From Saccharothrix australiensis (lineage in GTDB: Bacteria; Actinomycetota; Actinomycetes; Mycobacteriales; Pseudonocardiaceae): a stretch of DNA of 64,000 bases. The notes under the pieces are model-generated. The model was given only the letters and a program-made list of their open reading frames with translations, ran no database searches and was not told the origin of the DNA. The translations under genes and the position numbers were made by a program. Positions 35,188-44,723 of the stretch are shown piece after piece (the first letter of the stretch is position 1; each line of letters starts with the position of its first letter). The DNA is taken from the NCBI RefSeq assembly GCF_003634935.1, contig NZ_RBXO01000001.1:6287501-6351500 (forward strand), in the 5' to 3' direction.

Positions 35188-36330
35188 TCACCCGCGCAGG
35201 GCGGCGGCCAACCGCCCCATGCCCTCGCCGATCTCCGCCACCGAGTTGGTGGTGAACGACAGCCGCAGGGTGGCCCGGTCCGGCGCGGTGGCGAAGAACG
35301 GCGCGCCCGGCACGAACGCCACGTCGCGCGCGAGCGCCTTCGGCAGCAGCTCCGCGGTGTCGACGCCGCCCGGCAGCGTGAGCCACACGAACATCCCGCC
35401 GTCCGGGTCGCTCCACCGGGAGCCCTCCGGGAAGGTCGACGGCAGCGCGGCCACCATCGCGTCGCGGCGTTCCCGGTAGGCCGCGCACAGTGCCCGGACG
35501 TGCGCGGACAGGTCGTGCGAGTCGAGGTAGGCCGCGGCGGCGGCCTGGTCGACGGTGGAGGTGTGCAGGTCCGCCGCCTGCTTGACGATCACCAGCGTGC
35601 GCAGCAGCTCGGCGGGCGCGCGCAGCCAGCCCAGCCGCAGGCCGGGCGCGCCGATCTTGGAGAAGCTGCCCAGGTGCAGCACCTTGGGGCTCAGCGACGC
35701 CAGCGCGGGCAGCTCCTCGCCCCGGTAGCGCAGCTCGCTGTACGGGTCGTCCTCCACCACCCACAGGTCGTGGCGCTCGGCGAGCGCGGCGACCTCGGCC
35801 CGCCGCGCGGCGGTCAGCGTCCGCCCGGTGGGGTTGGCGAACGTCGGCACCAGGTAGAGCAGCTCGGGGCGCTCGCGCTCGACCACCTCGGCCAGCGCGG
35901 CGGGCACCAGCCCGTGCTCGTCGCTCGCCACCGGCACGACCCGCGCGCCCGCGAGCTGGAACGCCTGCAACGCCGCCAGGTACGTCGGCTCCTCCACCGC
36001 CACCACCGCGCCGGGCTCCAGCAGGGCCGTGACGACCAGCGTCAGCGCCTGCTGCGAGCCGGTGGTGACGAGCAGGTCGCCCGCACCGGTGGGCAGGCCG
36101 CGCGCGGTCATCCGGGCGGCGACGTGGGCGCGCAGGTCCGCGTCGCCCTCGGTGGGCGCGTACTGGAGCGACCGCCGGGACAGCGCCCGGTCGAACGCGG
36201 CGCGGAGGCCGTCGAGGTCGAACAGCTCGGGCGCGGGCAGGCCGCCCGCGAACGAGATGACCTCGGGCCGGGCGGTGAGCGCCAGCAGGTCGCGCACGGG
36301 CGAGCTGGACACGGTGGTGATGCGCGGCAT
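35188..36330 (-). CDS. PLP-dependent aminotransferase, LysN/MocR-domain-like
   Basis: Fold-I aminotransferase of 380 residues, similar to the 2-aminoadipate aminotransferase branch. VISFAGGLPAPELF near the N-terminus, VPTFANPTGRT (PLP ring contacts), VEDDPYSELRY and SFSKIGAPGLRLGW (Schiff-base Lys) are all present. There is no N-terminal GntR HTH, so it is an enzyme and not a MocR regulator. Start ATG at 36330. It is divergent from the ArsR gene across 84 bp containing repeated CTATAT boxes, so ArsR may control it. Confidence 0.9.
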   Translation of the reverse strand: MPRITTVSSSPVRDLLALTARPEVISFAGGLPAPELFDLDGLRAAFDRALSRRSLQYAPTEGDADLRAHVAARMTARGLPTGAGDLLVTTGSQQALTLVVTALLEPGAVVAVEEPTYLAALQAFQLAGARVVPVASDEHGLVPAALAEVVERERPELLYLVPTFANPTGRTLTAARRAEVAALAERHDLWVVEDDPYSELRYRGEELPALASLSPKVLHLGSFSKIGAPGLRLGWLRAPAELLRTLVIVKQAADLHTSTVDQAAAAAYLDSHDLSAHVRALCAAYRERRDAMVAALPSTFPEGSRWSDPDGGMFVWLTLPGGVDTAELLPKALARDVAFVPGAPFFATAPDRATLRLSFTTNSVAEIGEGMGRLAAALRG

Positions 36331-36379
36331 GGGCAGTCCTCGGAGATCGCTGGGACGCCTTCACGCTACCGGCCGAAAT

Positions 36380-36407
36380 GGCCTGCTATATACCGGGCCG
36401 GCTATAT
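36380..36407. promoter_or_regulatory. Repeated operator-like boxes in ArsR/aminotransferase divergent region
   Basis: GGCCTGCTATAT (36380-36391) and GGCCGGCTATAT (36396-36407) are near-identical direct repeats 16 bp apart. They lie immediately before the ArsR start (36415) and 50 bp upstream of the aminotransferase start. They are likely the ArsR binding sites and overlap the A/T-rich promoter. Confidence 0.5.
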
Positions 36408-36414
36408 TCCCGCC

Positions 36415-36717
36415 ATGACATCCACGTTCGCGGTGCTCGCCGACCCGCGCCGTCGGGCGATCCTCGACGTGCTGCGCGCGGGCGAGCGGCCCGTCAACGA
36501 CCTGGTCGAGTGGCTGGCGCTGACCCAGCCCGCGGTGTCCAAGCACCTGAGGGTGCTCCGCGACGCGGGCCTGGTGGAGGTGCGCCGGGACGCCCAGCGG
36601 CGCTGGTACCGGCTGCGCACCGCGCCGCTGGCCGAGGTCGACGCCTGGCTCGCGCCGTACCGGCGGATGTGGGCGGACGACCTCGGCGGACCGGGGCCGG
36701 ACCGGGGCGGGCAATGA
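36415..36717 (+). CDS. ArsR/SmtB family transcriptional regulator
   Basis: 100-residue winged-helix repressor. LADPRRRAILDVLRAGERPV, then WLALTQPAVSKHLRVLRDAG (recognition helix) and VRRDAQRRWYRLR (wing) are typical. There is no metal-binding CxC or ELCVCDL motif, so it belongs to the non-metal ArsR members often found with aminotransferase or SRPBCC genes. ATG at 36415. Confidence 0.92.
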   Translation: MTSTFAVLADPRRRAILDVLRAGERPVNDLVEWLALTQPAVSKHLRVLRDAGLVEVRRDAQRRWYRLRTAPLAEVDAWLAPYRRMWADDLGGPGPDRGGQ

Positions 36718-36954
36718 TTCCAATGGCCGAGTCGAGGCACCCGAACCGCTCGCGGCCATTCACATGAAGAAGTACCGTGAATCACGCGTTCCCGCAGGCG
36801 GGAAGGCGTTCCAGGGGCACCCACGAGCATTCTAACGCGGGGCTATGACCAATTCGGTATATCCCCTGCGCAGTTTTCGGGTGGTACGACTCATCGTGAC
36901 CAAAGACACCCTGTGCGCGAGCAATCGCGCTGTCTTTCGGAAACGAGGAACACC

Positions 36955-37665
36955 TTGCGTATCACCAGGTTGCTCCCTGCGCTCGCAGCCGCCGCGCTCT
37001 CCCTGCTCAGCCTCGCGCCCAACGCCTCCGCCGCCCCGGCCGCCGCGGACACCGAGGTGTCGCCGTACATCATCGGCGGCGGGTACGCCTCGAACGCGCC
37101 GTGGGCCGCGCGGCTGTTCTCCAACGGCAGGCAGACGTGCTCCGCGACCATCATCGCGCCCACGTGGATCCTGACCGCCAAGCACTGCGTCAGCGGCGGT
37201 GGCCTGTCCTTCCGGATCGGCAGCCTCAACCAGTCGTCCGGCGGCACCCTGGCCAACGGCGTCCAGACCCACACCCACTCGTCGGACCTGGCCCTGGTCC
37301 GGCTCGACAAGTCCGTCTCGGGCACCTACGCCACGCTCGCGTCCAGCTCGCCCGGCGCGGGCACGTCCGTCCAGGTCTACGGCTGGGGCGCCACGTCCCG
37401 GTGCGGCTCGGAGATCAACTGCCAGTCCGAGCGCCTGAAGGTCGCGAACGTGACCGTGTCCGGCAGCTGCACCGACGCCTACGGCGGCACGGCGATCTGC
37501 GCCCGGCGGGGCAACGGCATCACCGCCGGCGGTGACTCCGGCGGCCCGATGATGTCGGGCGGCCAGCAGATCGGCGTCGCGTCCACCAGTGACCGGCAGA
37601 CCACCACCGCGTACACCAACGTGACGCGTTACCGCTCCTGGATCCAGTCCATCGCCGGGGTCTGA
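36955..37665 (+). CDS. Secreted trypsin-like serine protease (S1)
   Basis: Signal peptide LRITRLLPALAAAALSLL ending at NASA|AP, a short propeptide, and a mature N-terminus IIGGGYASNAP typical of activated trypsins. Catalytic triad: LTAKHC (His), SSDLALVRL (Asp) and GGDSGGPM (Ser). Three disulfides are likely (TCSATI/KHC, RCGSEINC, SCTDAY/ICARRG). TTG at 36955 has GAGGAA at good spacing and begins exactly at the signal peptide, so I prefer it to the more upstream frame. Followed by a strong intrinsic terminator. Extracellular; substrate unknown. Confidence 0.92.
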   Translation: MRITRLLPALAAAALSLLSLAPNASAAPAAADTEVSPYIIGGGYASNAPWAARLFSNGRQTCSATIIAPTWILTAKHCVSGGGLSFRIGSLNQSSGGTLANGVQTHTHSSDLALVRLDKSVSGTYATLASSSPGAGTSVQVYGWGATSRCGSEINCQSERLKVANVTVSGSCTDAYGGTAICARRGNGITAGGDSGGPMMSGGQQIGVASTSDRQTTTAYTNVTRYRSWIQSIAGV

Positions 37666-37682
37666 TCACCTCGCACAGCACG

Positions 37683-37735
37683 GGCCCGCCCGCGCGACCA
37701 CACGGCACATCGCCGGTCGCGCGGGCGGGCCTTTT
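37683..37735 (+). terminator. Intrinsic terminator after the protease gene
   Basis: Perfect 17-bp stem (37683-37699 against 37715-37731), 15-nt loop, followed directly by TTTT (37732-37735). This is the most canonical rho-independent terminator in the window. On the other strand the surface-protein gene ends at 37754. Confidence 0.92.
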
Positions 37736-37753
37736 CCGTGCCCGGGGGCGGTG

Positions 37754-39226
37754 TCAGCCGCGACGCCTGCGGCTGATCAGCATCAGCAGCATCGCGCCGC
37801 CCGCCACCAGCAGGGTGCCGATGAGGACGTACCAGCCGACGTCCGCGCCGGTGGTGGACAGGTGGTGGTCCTTGCCGATGCCGTGGCCCTCGTCGCCGTC
37901 GCCGTGGCCGAACGGCGCGATGGGCGAGGTGGTGAAGCGCGTCGGGAGGGTGGGCAGCGTCAGCGTCGGGAGGGTCGGCTTGCTCGTCGTGCCCGTCGCC
38001 GAGGGTGCGGTCGTCGGCCGGGTCGTCGTGGTCGGCTCCGTCGTGGTGGTCGGCTCCGTCGTGGTCGGCTGGGTCGTGGTCGTCGGGTCAGTGGTGGTGG
38101 TCGTCGGGTCGGTCGTGGTCGTGGTCGGGTCGGTCGTGGTGGTGGTCGGATCGGTGGTGGTGGTCGTGGGCGTGGTCGTCGTGGTCGGGTCGGTCGTCGT
38201 GGTCGGCGCCGCGCACGACGGCAGGTCTCCGTTGAACGGGTAGGCGTGGATCTCCTGGCCGCCGTTCGACGGGCCGCCGTGGGTCAGCGAGCCCACCGTG
38301 AAGAAGCGACCGGCGAAGCCCGGCACGGTCAGGTTCGTCATGCTGCCCGCGTTGCCCACCAGCGTGCTGCCCTGGAACTGCGCCGTGCCGCCGATCGTCA
38401 CGTCGGTCGCGTCCGGGAAGTTCCACAGCAGGCGCTCGCGCATCCGGTTGAGCTGCCCGTCGTCGGTCAGCTCGCCGGTGTAGGTGAGGATCCGGCGCGC
38501 CGGGCCCACCAGGTTGACCAGCACCGTGGCGCCCTCCGGGATGCCCTCGAACACGATGCCCTGCTGGCCGCCGTTCGGCGAGACGAGGTCGAAGTCCAGG
38601 GTGAACACCTGGATCGGCGACTGGCCGTCACCCGTGAACAGGGTGTGGTCGCCCTGGTTCCGGGCCGTGCCGGTCACGGGCGCGTCCTTGTAGCACTGGC
38701 TGGCCGAGGTGAGCTGCGCGGCCAGCCCGGCGTACGGGTCGAACGCGTTCGGGTCCGGCGCGTCCGTGCCGGCGACGGTGCCGGTGAGCGGACCGGCGTG
38801 GCGCACGACGCCGCCCTCCGCGAGCAGCCGCTGCCCCTCGGCGACGGACACCCCGCCGCCGGTGACCAGGAAGTCCGACCCCTCGGGCGGTGGCACGCGC
38901 GAGCCGACGCCGACGATGCCGATGTTGTAGACGGCCGACCCGCCGGCCGCCTTGTTCTGGTCGAAGTCGCCACCCACCACGACGCGGCCCTCCGCCTCCG
39001 CCGCCGCGTAGCGGACCAGGAAGTCCCCGCCGACGAAGACGCTGACCGCGTCGTCCCGGCCGGCGAAGTCGCCGTTGTGCACCGGCGGGAACTTCTCCGG
39101 GCACTGCGGGCCGACGCACGGGCCGAGCCCGCCGGGCAGCGGGTCCGCGACGCCGATCCCGGCGAGCACTACCGCGGCGACCAAGGCCATCGCGCCGAAA
39201 ACACCGAACATGTGGGTGCGGGACAT
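37754..39226 (-). CDS. Choice-of-anchor A family surface protein with Thr/Pro-rich stalk
   Basis: 490-residue exported protein. The signal segment is [20 protein letters not shown]. The central choice-of-anchor A domain (about 30-335) has [19 protein letters not shown] and [13 protein letters not shown] stalk of TTTTDP-type repeats follows (about 345-405). The C-terminus has LSTTG, a hydrophobic helix ([19 protein letters not shown]) and SRRRRG, a sortase-type sorting signal with a non-canonical LSTTG in place of LPxTG. ATG at 39226 is used; a second ATG lies 15 bases in. Probably displayed on the cell wall. Confidence 0.88.
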   Translation of the reverse strand: MSRTHMFGVFGAMALVAAVVLAGIGVADPLPGGLGPCVGPQCPEKFPPVHNGDFAGRDDAVSVFVGGDFLVRYAAAEAEGRVVVGGDFDQNKAAGGSAVYNIGIVGVGSRVPPPEGSDFLVTGGGVSVAEGQRLLAEGGVVRHAGPLTGTVAGTDAPDPNAFDPYAGLAAQLTSASQCYKDAPVTGTARNQGDHTLFTGDGQSPIQVFTLDFDLVSPNGGQQGIVFEGIPEGATVLVNLVGPARRILTYTGELTDDGQLNRMRERLLWNFPDATDVTIGGTAQFQGSTLVGNAGSMTNLTVPGFAGRFFTVGSLTHGGPSNGGQEIHAYPFNGDLPSCAAPTTTTDPTTTTTPTTTTTDPTTTTTDPTTTTTDPTTTTTDPTTTTQPTTTEPTTTTEPTTTTRPTTAPSATGTTSKPTLPTLTLPTLPTRFTTSPIAPFGHGDGDEGHGIGKDHHLSTTGADVGWYVLIGTLLVAGGAMLLMLISRRRRG

Positions 39227-39426
39227 GACCTTGATGCTGTGCGCACCCGTCCCAGGACGCGCGGGCAAACCCGAACGGCCAACCCTCAGGGGGAAGCAGA
39301 ACCCCCGGTGGGGTGACTGCCCGATCACGCCGCACCGAAACGCGGACGACGAACCGTGACCTGTCCGGGGGTGCCGCACGGGCGGTCCCGGAGTCGTCAC
39401 ACCGGCCGCGCGGTGCCGCGGGGCCG

Positions 39427-39458
39427 CCGACCGGGTGGTGCCGGCTTCACCCGGTCGG
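39427..39458 (-). terminator. Hairpin at the dinB stop codon
   Basis: CCGACCGGGTG (39427-39437) and CACCCGGTCGG (39448-39458) form an 11-bp stem with a 10-nt loop; the right arm overlaps the last codons of dinB. Probable dinB terminator. Confidence 0.6.
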
Positions 39459-40502
39459 TTCGGACGGGTCGGGCGGCACGGCGAACTCCGCGCGCACGCC
39501 CAGCAACCGGACCGCCCGCGTCAGCTCGAACCTCGCCAGCGCCGCCAGCGCGCACCGCTCGATCACCTCCGCCTCGGCGCTCGGCTCGGGCAGCGGCACG
39601 CCGTGCGTGGCGGTGGAGAACGGCGCGAACCGCACCTTCACCACGACCCGCACGGCCGGCCGCCCCTCCTCCCGCAGGTCCCGCGCCACCCGCCGGGCCA
39701 GCGCCGACACCTGCCCGCGGATCTCGTCGACCGACGTCAAGTCCTCCTGGAAGGTGGTCTCCCGGCCCCGTGACCGCGCCACCCACGGCGTCGCGCTCAC
39801 CACCGGGTCGCCCGCGCCGAGCGCCAACCGGCGCAGGTGCGGCCCGGTCGCGGGTCCGAAGTGGCCGGCCAGCTCCGCCGGGTCGGACCGCGCCAGGTCC
39901 GCGACCGTGCGGACGCCCACGCCCGCGAGCTTCGCCGCCGTCCGGCCGCCGACGCCCCACAGCGCCGTCACGGGCCGGTCGGCCATCACCGCCACCCAGT
40001 TGCCCGCGGTCAGCCGGTAGACGCCGGCGGGCTTGGCGAAACCGGTCGCGAGCTTGGCCCGCAGCTTGTTGTCCCCGATGCCGACCGAGCAGGACAGCCC
40101 CGTCCGCTCGGCGACGGTCGCGCGCACCACCGCCGCCAACGCCTCCGGGTCGGCCGTCCGCGCGCCCAGGAACGCCTCGTCCCACCCGATGACCTCGACC
40201 ACGGCGGGCAGTTCCCGCAACACGGCCATCACCCGCTCGGACACCGCCTCGTAGGCGGGCGCGTCGGACGGCAGGAACACCGCGTCCGGGCAGCGCCGCG
40301 CGGCGACCCGCAACGGCATCCCGGAGCGGACGCCGAACTCGCGCGCCTCGTAGGACGCGGTCGCCACCACGCCGCGCCGGGTCGGGTCGCCGACGCCGCC
40401 GACGACCACCGGCCTGCCCCGCAACCAGGGCCGCCGCGCGACCTCGACCGCCGCGACGAACTGGTCGAGGTCCACGTGCAGGACCCAGTCCTGTTCGGAC
40501 AC
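39447..40502 (-). CDS. dinB: Y-family DNA polymerase IV (DinB-like)
   Basis: Translesion polymerase of about 351 residues. Catalytic acids are in [12 protein letters not shown] (first Asp pair) and [10 protein letters not shown] (Asp-Glu). ARKLCSVG-like [24 protein letters not shown] is the palm/fingers, and [21 protein letters not shown] is the thumb HhH motif. The little-finger domain follows, with RETTFQEDL. The usual SIDE motif is GWDE here. GTG 40502 gives [15 protein letters not shown]; a GTG at 40508 adds two residues. No LexA box is evident upstream. Confidence 0.92.
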   Translation of the reverse strand: MSEQDWVLHVDLDQFVAAVEVARRPWLRGRPVVVGGVGDPTRRGVVATASYEAREFGVRSGMPLRVAARRCPDAVFLPSDAPAYEAVSERVMAVLRELPAVVEVIGWDEAFLGARTADPEALAAVVRATVAERTGLSCSVGIGDNKLRAKLATGFAKPAGVYRLTAGNWVAVMADRPVTALWGVGGRTAAKLAGVGVRTVADLARSDPAELAGHFGPATGPHLRRLALGAGDPVVSATPWVARSRGRETTFQEDLTSVDEIRGQVSALARRVARDLREEGRPAVRVVVKVRFAPFSTATHGVPLPEPSAEAEVIERCALAALARFELTRAVRLLGVRAEFAVPPDPSEPTG

Positions 40503-40846
40503 GCCCACCAGTATCCGCGCGCCACGCCGACCGCGTGGCGCGGCGGAACCCGCGTGCCCGGCACCGGTTGCCACCCGTCCCACCGTCCCGACCGGACGGC
40601 GGGACCGCGCCGTCCGGTCACGGCACGCTCCCCGGGCCGGTGCGCGGCACGGCGCGGCCTCCAGCGCGCGGGACCGCGTGTCCCGCGACCCGCTCCTCGC
40701 GGTCCGGTGCGCGGCAAGGCGCGTTCACCAGGGCGCGGGACCGCGTGATCCCCCGACCCGTCCGGCCGGTCCTCGCGCGGTCCGGTGCGCGGCGGCGAGT
40801 CCGCGACGAGTGCGCGGCAGCCGCCGCCCGTGCCACGATCGGGGGT
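40503..40846. repeat. Imperfect long tandem repeats in non-coding gap
   Basis: 344-bp GC-rich gap. Units beginning CCGGTGCGCGGC recur at 40637, 40704 and 40782 (about 67 and 78 bp apart) and share GCGCGGGACCGCGTG within. No gene, promoter motif or hairpin stands out. The divergent DUF309 start lies at 40847. Confidence 0.6.
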
Positions 40847-41296
40847 GTGGAAGGCAACCCCCGCGACCGCGACGACACCGGCCGAGCCCGCAACGCACGC
40901 CCCCGCGACGGCCTGGGCCGACCGCTGCCCTACGGCGCGCCGGGCGTCGAACGCCAACCCGAGGGCGTGCCGCGCACCGCGGGCGAGGCGTTGACCGAGG
41001 CGCAGCGGCTGCTCGACGACGGCAAGCCGTTCCACGCGCACGAGGTGCTGGAGGACGCGTGGAAGTCCGCGCCCGAGGAGGAGCGCGAGCTGTGGCGCGG
41101 GCTGGCGCAGCTCGCGGTCGGCCTGACCCACCTGGCGCGCGGCAACCGCAAGGGCGCGCGGAGCCTGCTGGAGCGGGGAGCGCGCAACATCGAGCCGTAC
41201 CGCGCCTCACCTCCGCACGGCGTGGACGTGGCCGGGCTGGTGGCGTGGGCGGAGACGGGCACCCCCGCGCCGCCCCGCCTGACCGGCGAGGCATGA
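40847..41296 (+). CDS. DUF309 domain protein
   Basis: 149-residue helical protein. The DUF309 signature FHAHEVLEDAWKSAPEEE and LAQLAVGLTHLARGNRKGAR is intact. An N-terminal extension of about 40 residues is charged and low-complexity. GTG at 40847 is preferred. The family is widespread, and its biochemical role is unknown. Confidence 0.85.
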   Translation: MEGNPRDRDDTGRARNARPRDGLGRPLPYGAPGVERQPEGVPRTAGEALTEAQRLLDDGKPFHAHEVLEDAWKSAPEEERELWRGLAQLAVGLTHLARGNRKGARSLLERGARNIEPYRASPPHGVDVAGLVAWAETGTPAPPRLTGEA

Positions 41297-41539
41297 CACC
41301 GCCCGCGAGCCGCGACACCGCGCAACACGACACCGCGCCATCCCGCCCGACCCGGCTGGCCGCGCACCGCACCACCCGTGGGACCGCACCGGTCCTGCCG
41401 ACGGTCGGGCGAGGCGGCGGGCCGGGGCGCGAGGCGGCGCGCGGAGGCGGGGAGGAGTGCGCCCGAATTGGGCCGAATGCCTGCTTGGCGCGCGATGACG
41501 CGGGGTAGAGACAGGGCACCTACTCCCTAGGAGGCTCCT

Positions 41540-41722
41540 GTGTTCGCGATCATCGCCGCGGTCATCTTCGGGCTCGCCCTCCTGCTGGACCTCGCCGACG
41601 CGACGCTGGGTTCCGTCATCGACGGCGGCACGCTGCTGGTGGCTGGCCTGCTGTGCGTGGCGCTGCACCTGGCAGGGGTGGGCGCCGGCGCGCGCCCGTT
41701 CTCCTTCCGCCGCCGGCGCTAG
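41540..41722 (+). CDS. Small membrane protein (60 aa)
   Basis: FAIIAAVIFGLALLLDLAD and GTLLVAGLLCVALHLAGVG are two transmembrane helices, ending in a basic FSFRRRR tail. GTG at 41540 has a perfect AGGAGG (41529-41534) upstream, strong support for a real gene. Unnamed family, common in actinobacteria. Confidence 0.82.
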   Translation: MFAIIAAVIFGLALLLDLADATLGSVIDGGTLLVAGLLCVALHLAGVGAGARPFSFRRRR

Positions 41723-41800
41723 CGGCCGGCGCCCGCGCCGGGCCCGTCCCAGGTCGCCGGATCGCACCGCCCGCAACCGGATGACCGTTATGCTCCGCCG

Positions 41801-42562
41801 GTGACCAGGGTGCTGCGCGACTTCTCCACCGGCGTCGGGTTGTTGGCCAAGGGCTTCGGGTTGGTGTTCCGGTCGCCGAAGCTGCTGCTGATCGGCGCGA
41901 TCCCGGCGCTGATCACGAGCGCGCTGCTGATCGGCAGCCTGGTCGCGCTGGGCGTGTGGATCGACGACATCGCCGCGTGGGTCACCCCCTTCGCCGACGG
42001 CTGGAACGAGGCGCTGCGCACGGCCACCCGGTTCGCGGCGGGCGTGTCGATCATCGGCGCGTACGTGGCCGTCGGGCTGCTGCTGTTCTCCGCGCTCACG
42101 CTGGTCATCGGCGGACCGTTCTACGAGCACATCGCCGAGACCGTCGAGGACGAGCAGCTCGGCGGCGTGCCCGAGGCGCAGCGGGTGAGCTGGGGCCGCT
42201 CGGCCGCCGTGGGCATCCGGGACGCGGTCGTGCTGGTGGGCCTGGCGGTCCTGTGCGCGATCCCGCTGTTCCTCGCCGGGTTCATCCCGGTCGTCGGGCA
42301 GACGGTGGTGCCGGTGGTCGCGGTCTGCGTCAACGCCACGCTGCTCGGCATCGAGCTGACCGGCATCCCGTTCACCCGGCGCGGCCTCAAGCTGGACGTG
42401 CGCCGCCGGGTGCTGCGCAAGCGCCGCGCCCTGACGCTCGGGTTCGCCGTGCCCACCTACCTGCTGACCCTGATCCCGCTGGCGGCGCTGGTGGTCTTCC
42501 CGGCGGCGATGGCGGGCGGCACGGTCCTCGCGCACCGCCTGCTCCACGACGACCTCAGGTGA
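41801..42562 (+). CDS. EI24 domain membrane protein (CysZ-like)
   Basis: 253 residues with six hydrophobic helices. GLLAKGFGLVFRSPKLLLIG at the start and IGGPFYEHIAETVEDEQ in the centre are typical of EI24/CysZ proteins, some of which carry sulfate. TATGCT (41789-41794) and the GTG seven bases later suggest a leaderless transcript. Its 3' end overlaps the convergent beta-propeller gene by 8 bp. Confidence 0.88.
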   Translation: MTRVLRDFSTGVGLLAKGFGLVFRSPKLLLIGAIPALITSALLIGSLVALGVWIDDIAAWVTPFADGWNEALRTATRFAAGVSIIGAYVAVGLLLFSALTLVIGGPFYEHIAETVEDEQLGGVPEAQRVSWGRSAAVGIRDAVVLVGLAVLCAIPLFLAGFIPVVGQTVVPVVAVCVNATLLGIELTGIPFTRRGLKLDVRRRVLRKRRALTLGFAVPTYLLTLIPLAALVVFPAAMAGGTVLAHRLLHDDLR

Positions 42563-44480
42563 ACGGCACCCACGCCCGCTCCGCCAGCCCGTCGAGCCCG
42601 CTCACCCGCAGTCCCGCCGCCGACACCGTCCACAGGTCGTCGCCGACGACCAGCGCCCGCCGCACACCGGGGTCGTGGTCCGGCGCGGACGCGTGCCGCA
42701 CCGTCCCGACCTCCGTGAAAGCGTTGTCCCGCAAGCGGAGCACCAGCACGCCGCCCGACGGCGGAGCGGTCGACCGCTCCGCCGTCGGGTAGGTCAGGAC
42801 CGGCAGCACCAGCAGGTCGCGGGCGGGCCAGTGCAGGAACGCGTGCGGGTCGTACTCGGCCTCCGAGCTGCCGCCCGGCACGTGGTGGGCGGCGACCCGC
42901 TTCGGCGCGGCGGCGTCCGACACGTCGAACAGCGACACCTGCGTGCCCAGCGCGCGGCCCTGGTCGGTGGCCTCCTGGCCGACGCCGATCAGCTTCCCCT
43001 CGCCCGCCGGGTGCAGGTGGGCGGAGTACCCGTTGATCTTCAGCTCGCCGGACCGGCGCGGGTTCGCCGGGTCGGCGAGGTCGAGGGTGTAGAGGGGGTC
43101 GGTCTCCCGGAACGTCACGACGTACCCGAGCGGCCCCAGGAACCGGACGGCGTGGACGCGCTCGCCGAGGCCCAGCCCGTCGACCCGGCCGACCTCGACC
43201 AGGTCCGCGCCGTCGCGCCGGAGCACCGTCACGGCGCTCTGCGAGGCGGGCGGGCGCTCCGGGATGCCGGGCGCGTCGAACGAGGTCGTCGCGACCCGCA
43301 GGTGCCCCTCGTGCTCGGACAGCGAGTACTGGTTGAGCAGCGTCCCCTTCACCCGGCCCGACGCCACGTGCCGGGGCGGGCCGGGCGCGGACACGTCGAA
43401 CTGGTGGACCGCGGTCTCGGCGGGCGGCGCGGGCAGCCGGGGCGCGCCGGGCGACAGGTGGTGGTCGTCGGCGATGTAGAGCGAGCCGCCCGTGCCGTAG
43501 ACGGTGTCGCCGTCGGCGACGATCGACACCGCGTCGCCCGTGCCCAGCTCGCCGGGGAAGTCGAAGGTCAGCACCGACAGCAGGGACGTCGCCGAGTGCC
43601 GCGCGGGGTGGCTGACCCGGTCGCACGCGACCAGCGCGCCGGTGTCGCGCGTGCCGTCGGCGGTGGTGCGCGCGTAGCGCGGCAGCCACGCGTCGACGGG
43701 CGCGGTGGCGACGACCTCGCGGTTGCGGAGCAGGGCCTCCGCCTCCGACCGGCCGCCCTCCGGGTACACCCACGGCAGCCGCGGCGCGGAGTGGACGACC
43801 ACCCGCACGACGTCGCCGACCTGCCGCGCGTCGACGTACCGCCCGTCGACCTCCAGCGTGCCGGCGACCTTCGGCGCGCCCGCCAGGTCGACCAGGGTCA
43901 GGGTCGCGCCCTGCTCGGGCGCGAACCCGCCGGGCGCGATGCCGATGTCGTCGACGACCTGCGGCGACGCGGAGACCACCAGCGCGCGGTCGCCGTGCAG
44001 CAGCAGGTTCGACGCGTTCCCGGCGGGCAGGTCGAGCGTGCCGGTGAGCGCGCGGGACGCGACGTCGACCACGCGCAGCCTGCCGTCGACCACCGTGACC
44101 ACCCGGCCGCCGTCGGTCTTCACCAGGTCCGGCTCGTCCACGCCGGCCTCGTGCACGGTGGTCGACGAGTGCTCCGGCACGGCCTTTTGCGCGACGCCCG
44201 CCGGCGCGGGCAGCGCGTCGGCGGCGGTCGTCTCCAGGTGCGCGTAGGCCCGGCCGGCCGGCCCGTACGCGCCGACGTGCGGCGCCATCGCCGCCCGCAG
44301 CCCCGCCAGCGCCGCGTCGCAGCCGTCGAACGCGACCAGCTCCACCGGCACGTCCCGCCCGGCGGGCGGTGGCGCGCCGCCGTCGAGCACCGCGGGCACG
44401 GCGGACGCCGCGCTCGTCACCGCCACCAGGGCCGCGCCACCGAGCAGCCCCGCCCGCCTGCCCCACGTCCATCGCGTCAT
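42555..44480 (-). CDS. Secreted beta-propeller domain protein
   Basis: 641 residues. The N-terminus MTRWTWGRRAGLLGGAALVA is a signal peptide or anchor. VDEPDLVKTDGGRVVTVVDG and ILTL-like strands begin a family-typical beta-propeller; HAVRFLGPLGYVVTFRETDP is a strong family motif near the C-terminal half. Start ATG at 44480 is set by the signal peptide; the frame is open upstream only because of high GC. Extracellular, function unknown; divergent from the FKBP gene. Confidence 0.85.
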   Translation of the reverse strand: MTRWTWGRRAGLLGGAALVAVTSAASAVPAVLDGGAPPPAGRDVPVELVAFDGCDAALAGLRAAMAPHVGAYGPAGRAYAHLETTAADALPAPAGVAQKAVPEHSSTTVHEAGVDEPDLVKTDGGRVVTVVDGRLRVVDVASRALTGTLDLPAGNASNLLLHGDRALVVSASPQVVDDIGIAPGGFAPEQGATLTLVDLAGAPKVAGTLEVDGRYVDARQVGDVVRVVVHSAPRLPWVYPEGGRSEAEALLRNREVVATAPVDAWLPRYARTTADGTRDTGALVACDRVSHPARHSATSLLSVLTFDFPGELGTGDAVSIVADGDTVYGTGGSLYIADDHHLSPGAPRLPAPPAETAVHQFDVSAPGPPRHVASGRVKGTLLNQYSLSEHEGHLRVATTSFDAPGIPERPPASQSAVTVLRRDGADLVEVGRVDGLGLGERVHAVRFLGPLGYVVTFRETDPLYTLDLADPANPRRSGELKINGYSAHLHPAGEGKLIGVGQEATDQGRALGTQVSLFDVSDAAAPKRVAAHHVPGGSSEAEYDPHAFLHWPARDLLVLPVLTYPTAERSTAPPSGGVLVLRLRDNAFTEVGTVRHASAPDHDPGVRRALVVGDDLWTVSAAGLRVSGLDGLAERAWVPFT

Positions 44481-44723
44481 GCACCCAGGACGGAACCGGG
44501 GCCGCGGCGCGTTGCGCGCCGGCCGGAACCCCGCGCCGGTGGGCCGACCGGCGCGTGGTTGACTCGCTGCCGGACGTACCCGCCCGCGAGGTCGCGCCGG
44601 GAGGTCGTGGCCTCGTCCCCGCGACGGCGCCGCCGTCACCGGGGCACCGCGCGGCGACCCGGCGGCCCCGGGCGACCCCGCCCGCCCCGACGCCGTCGGG
44701 GCCAGTGAACGACAGGAGCGAAG

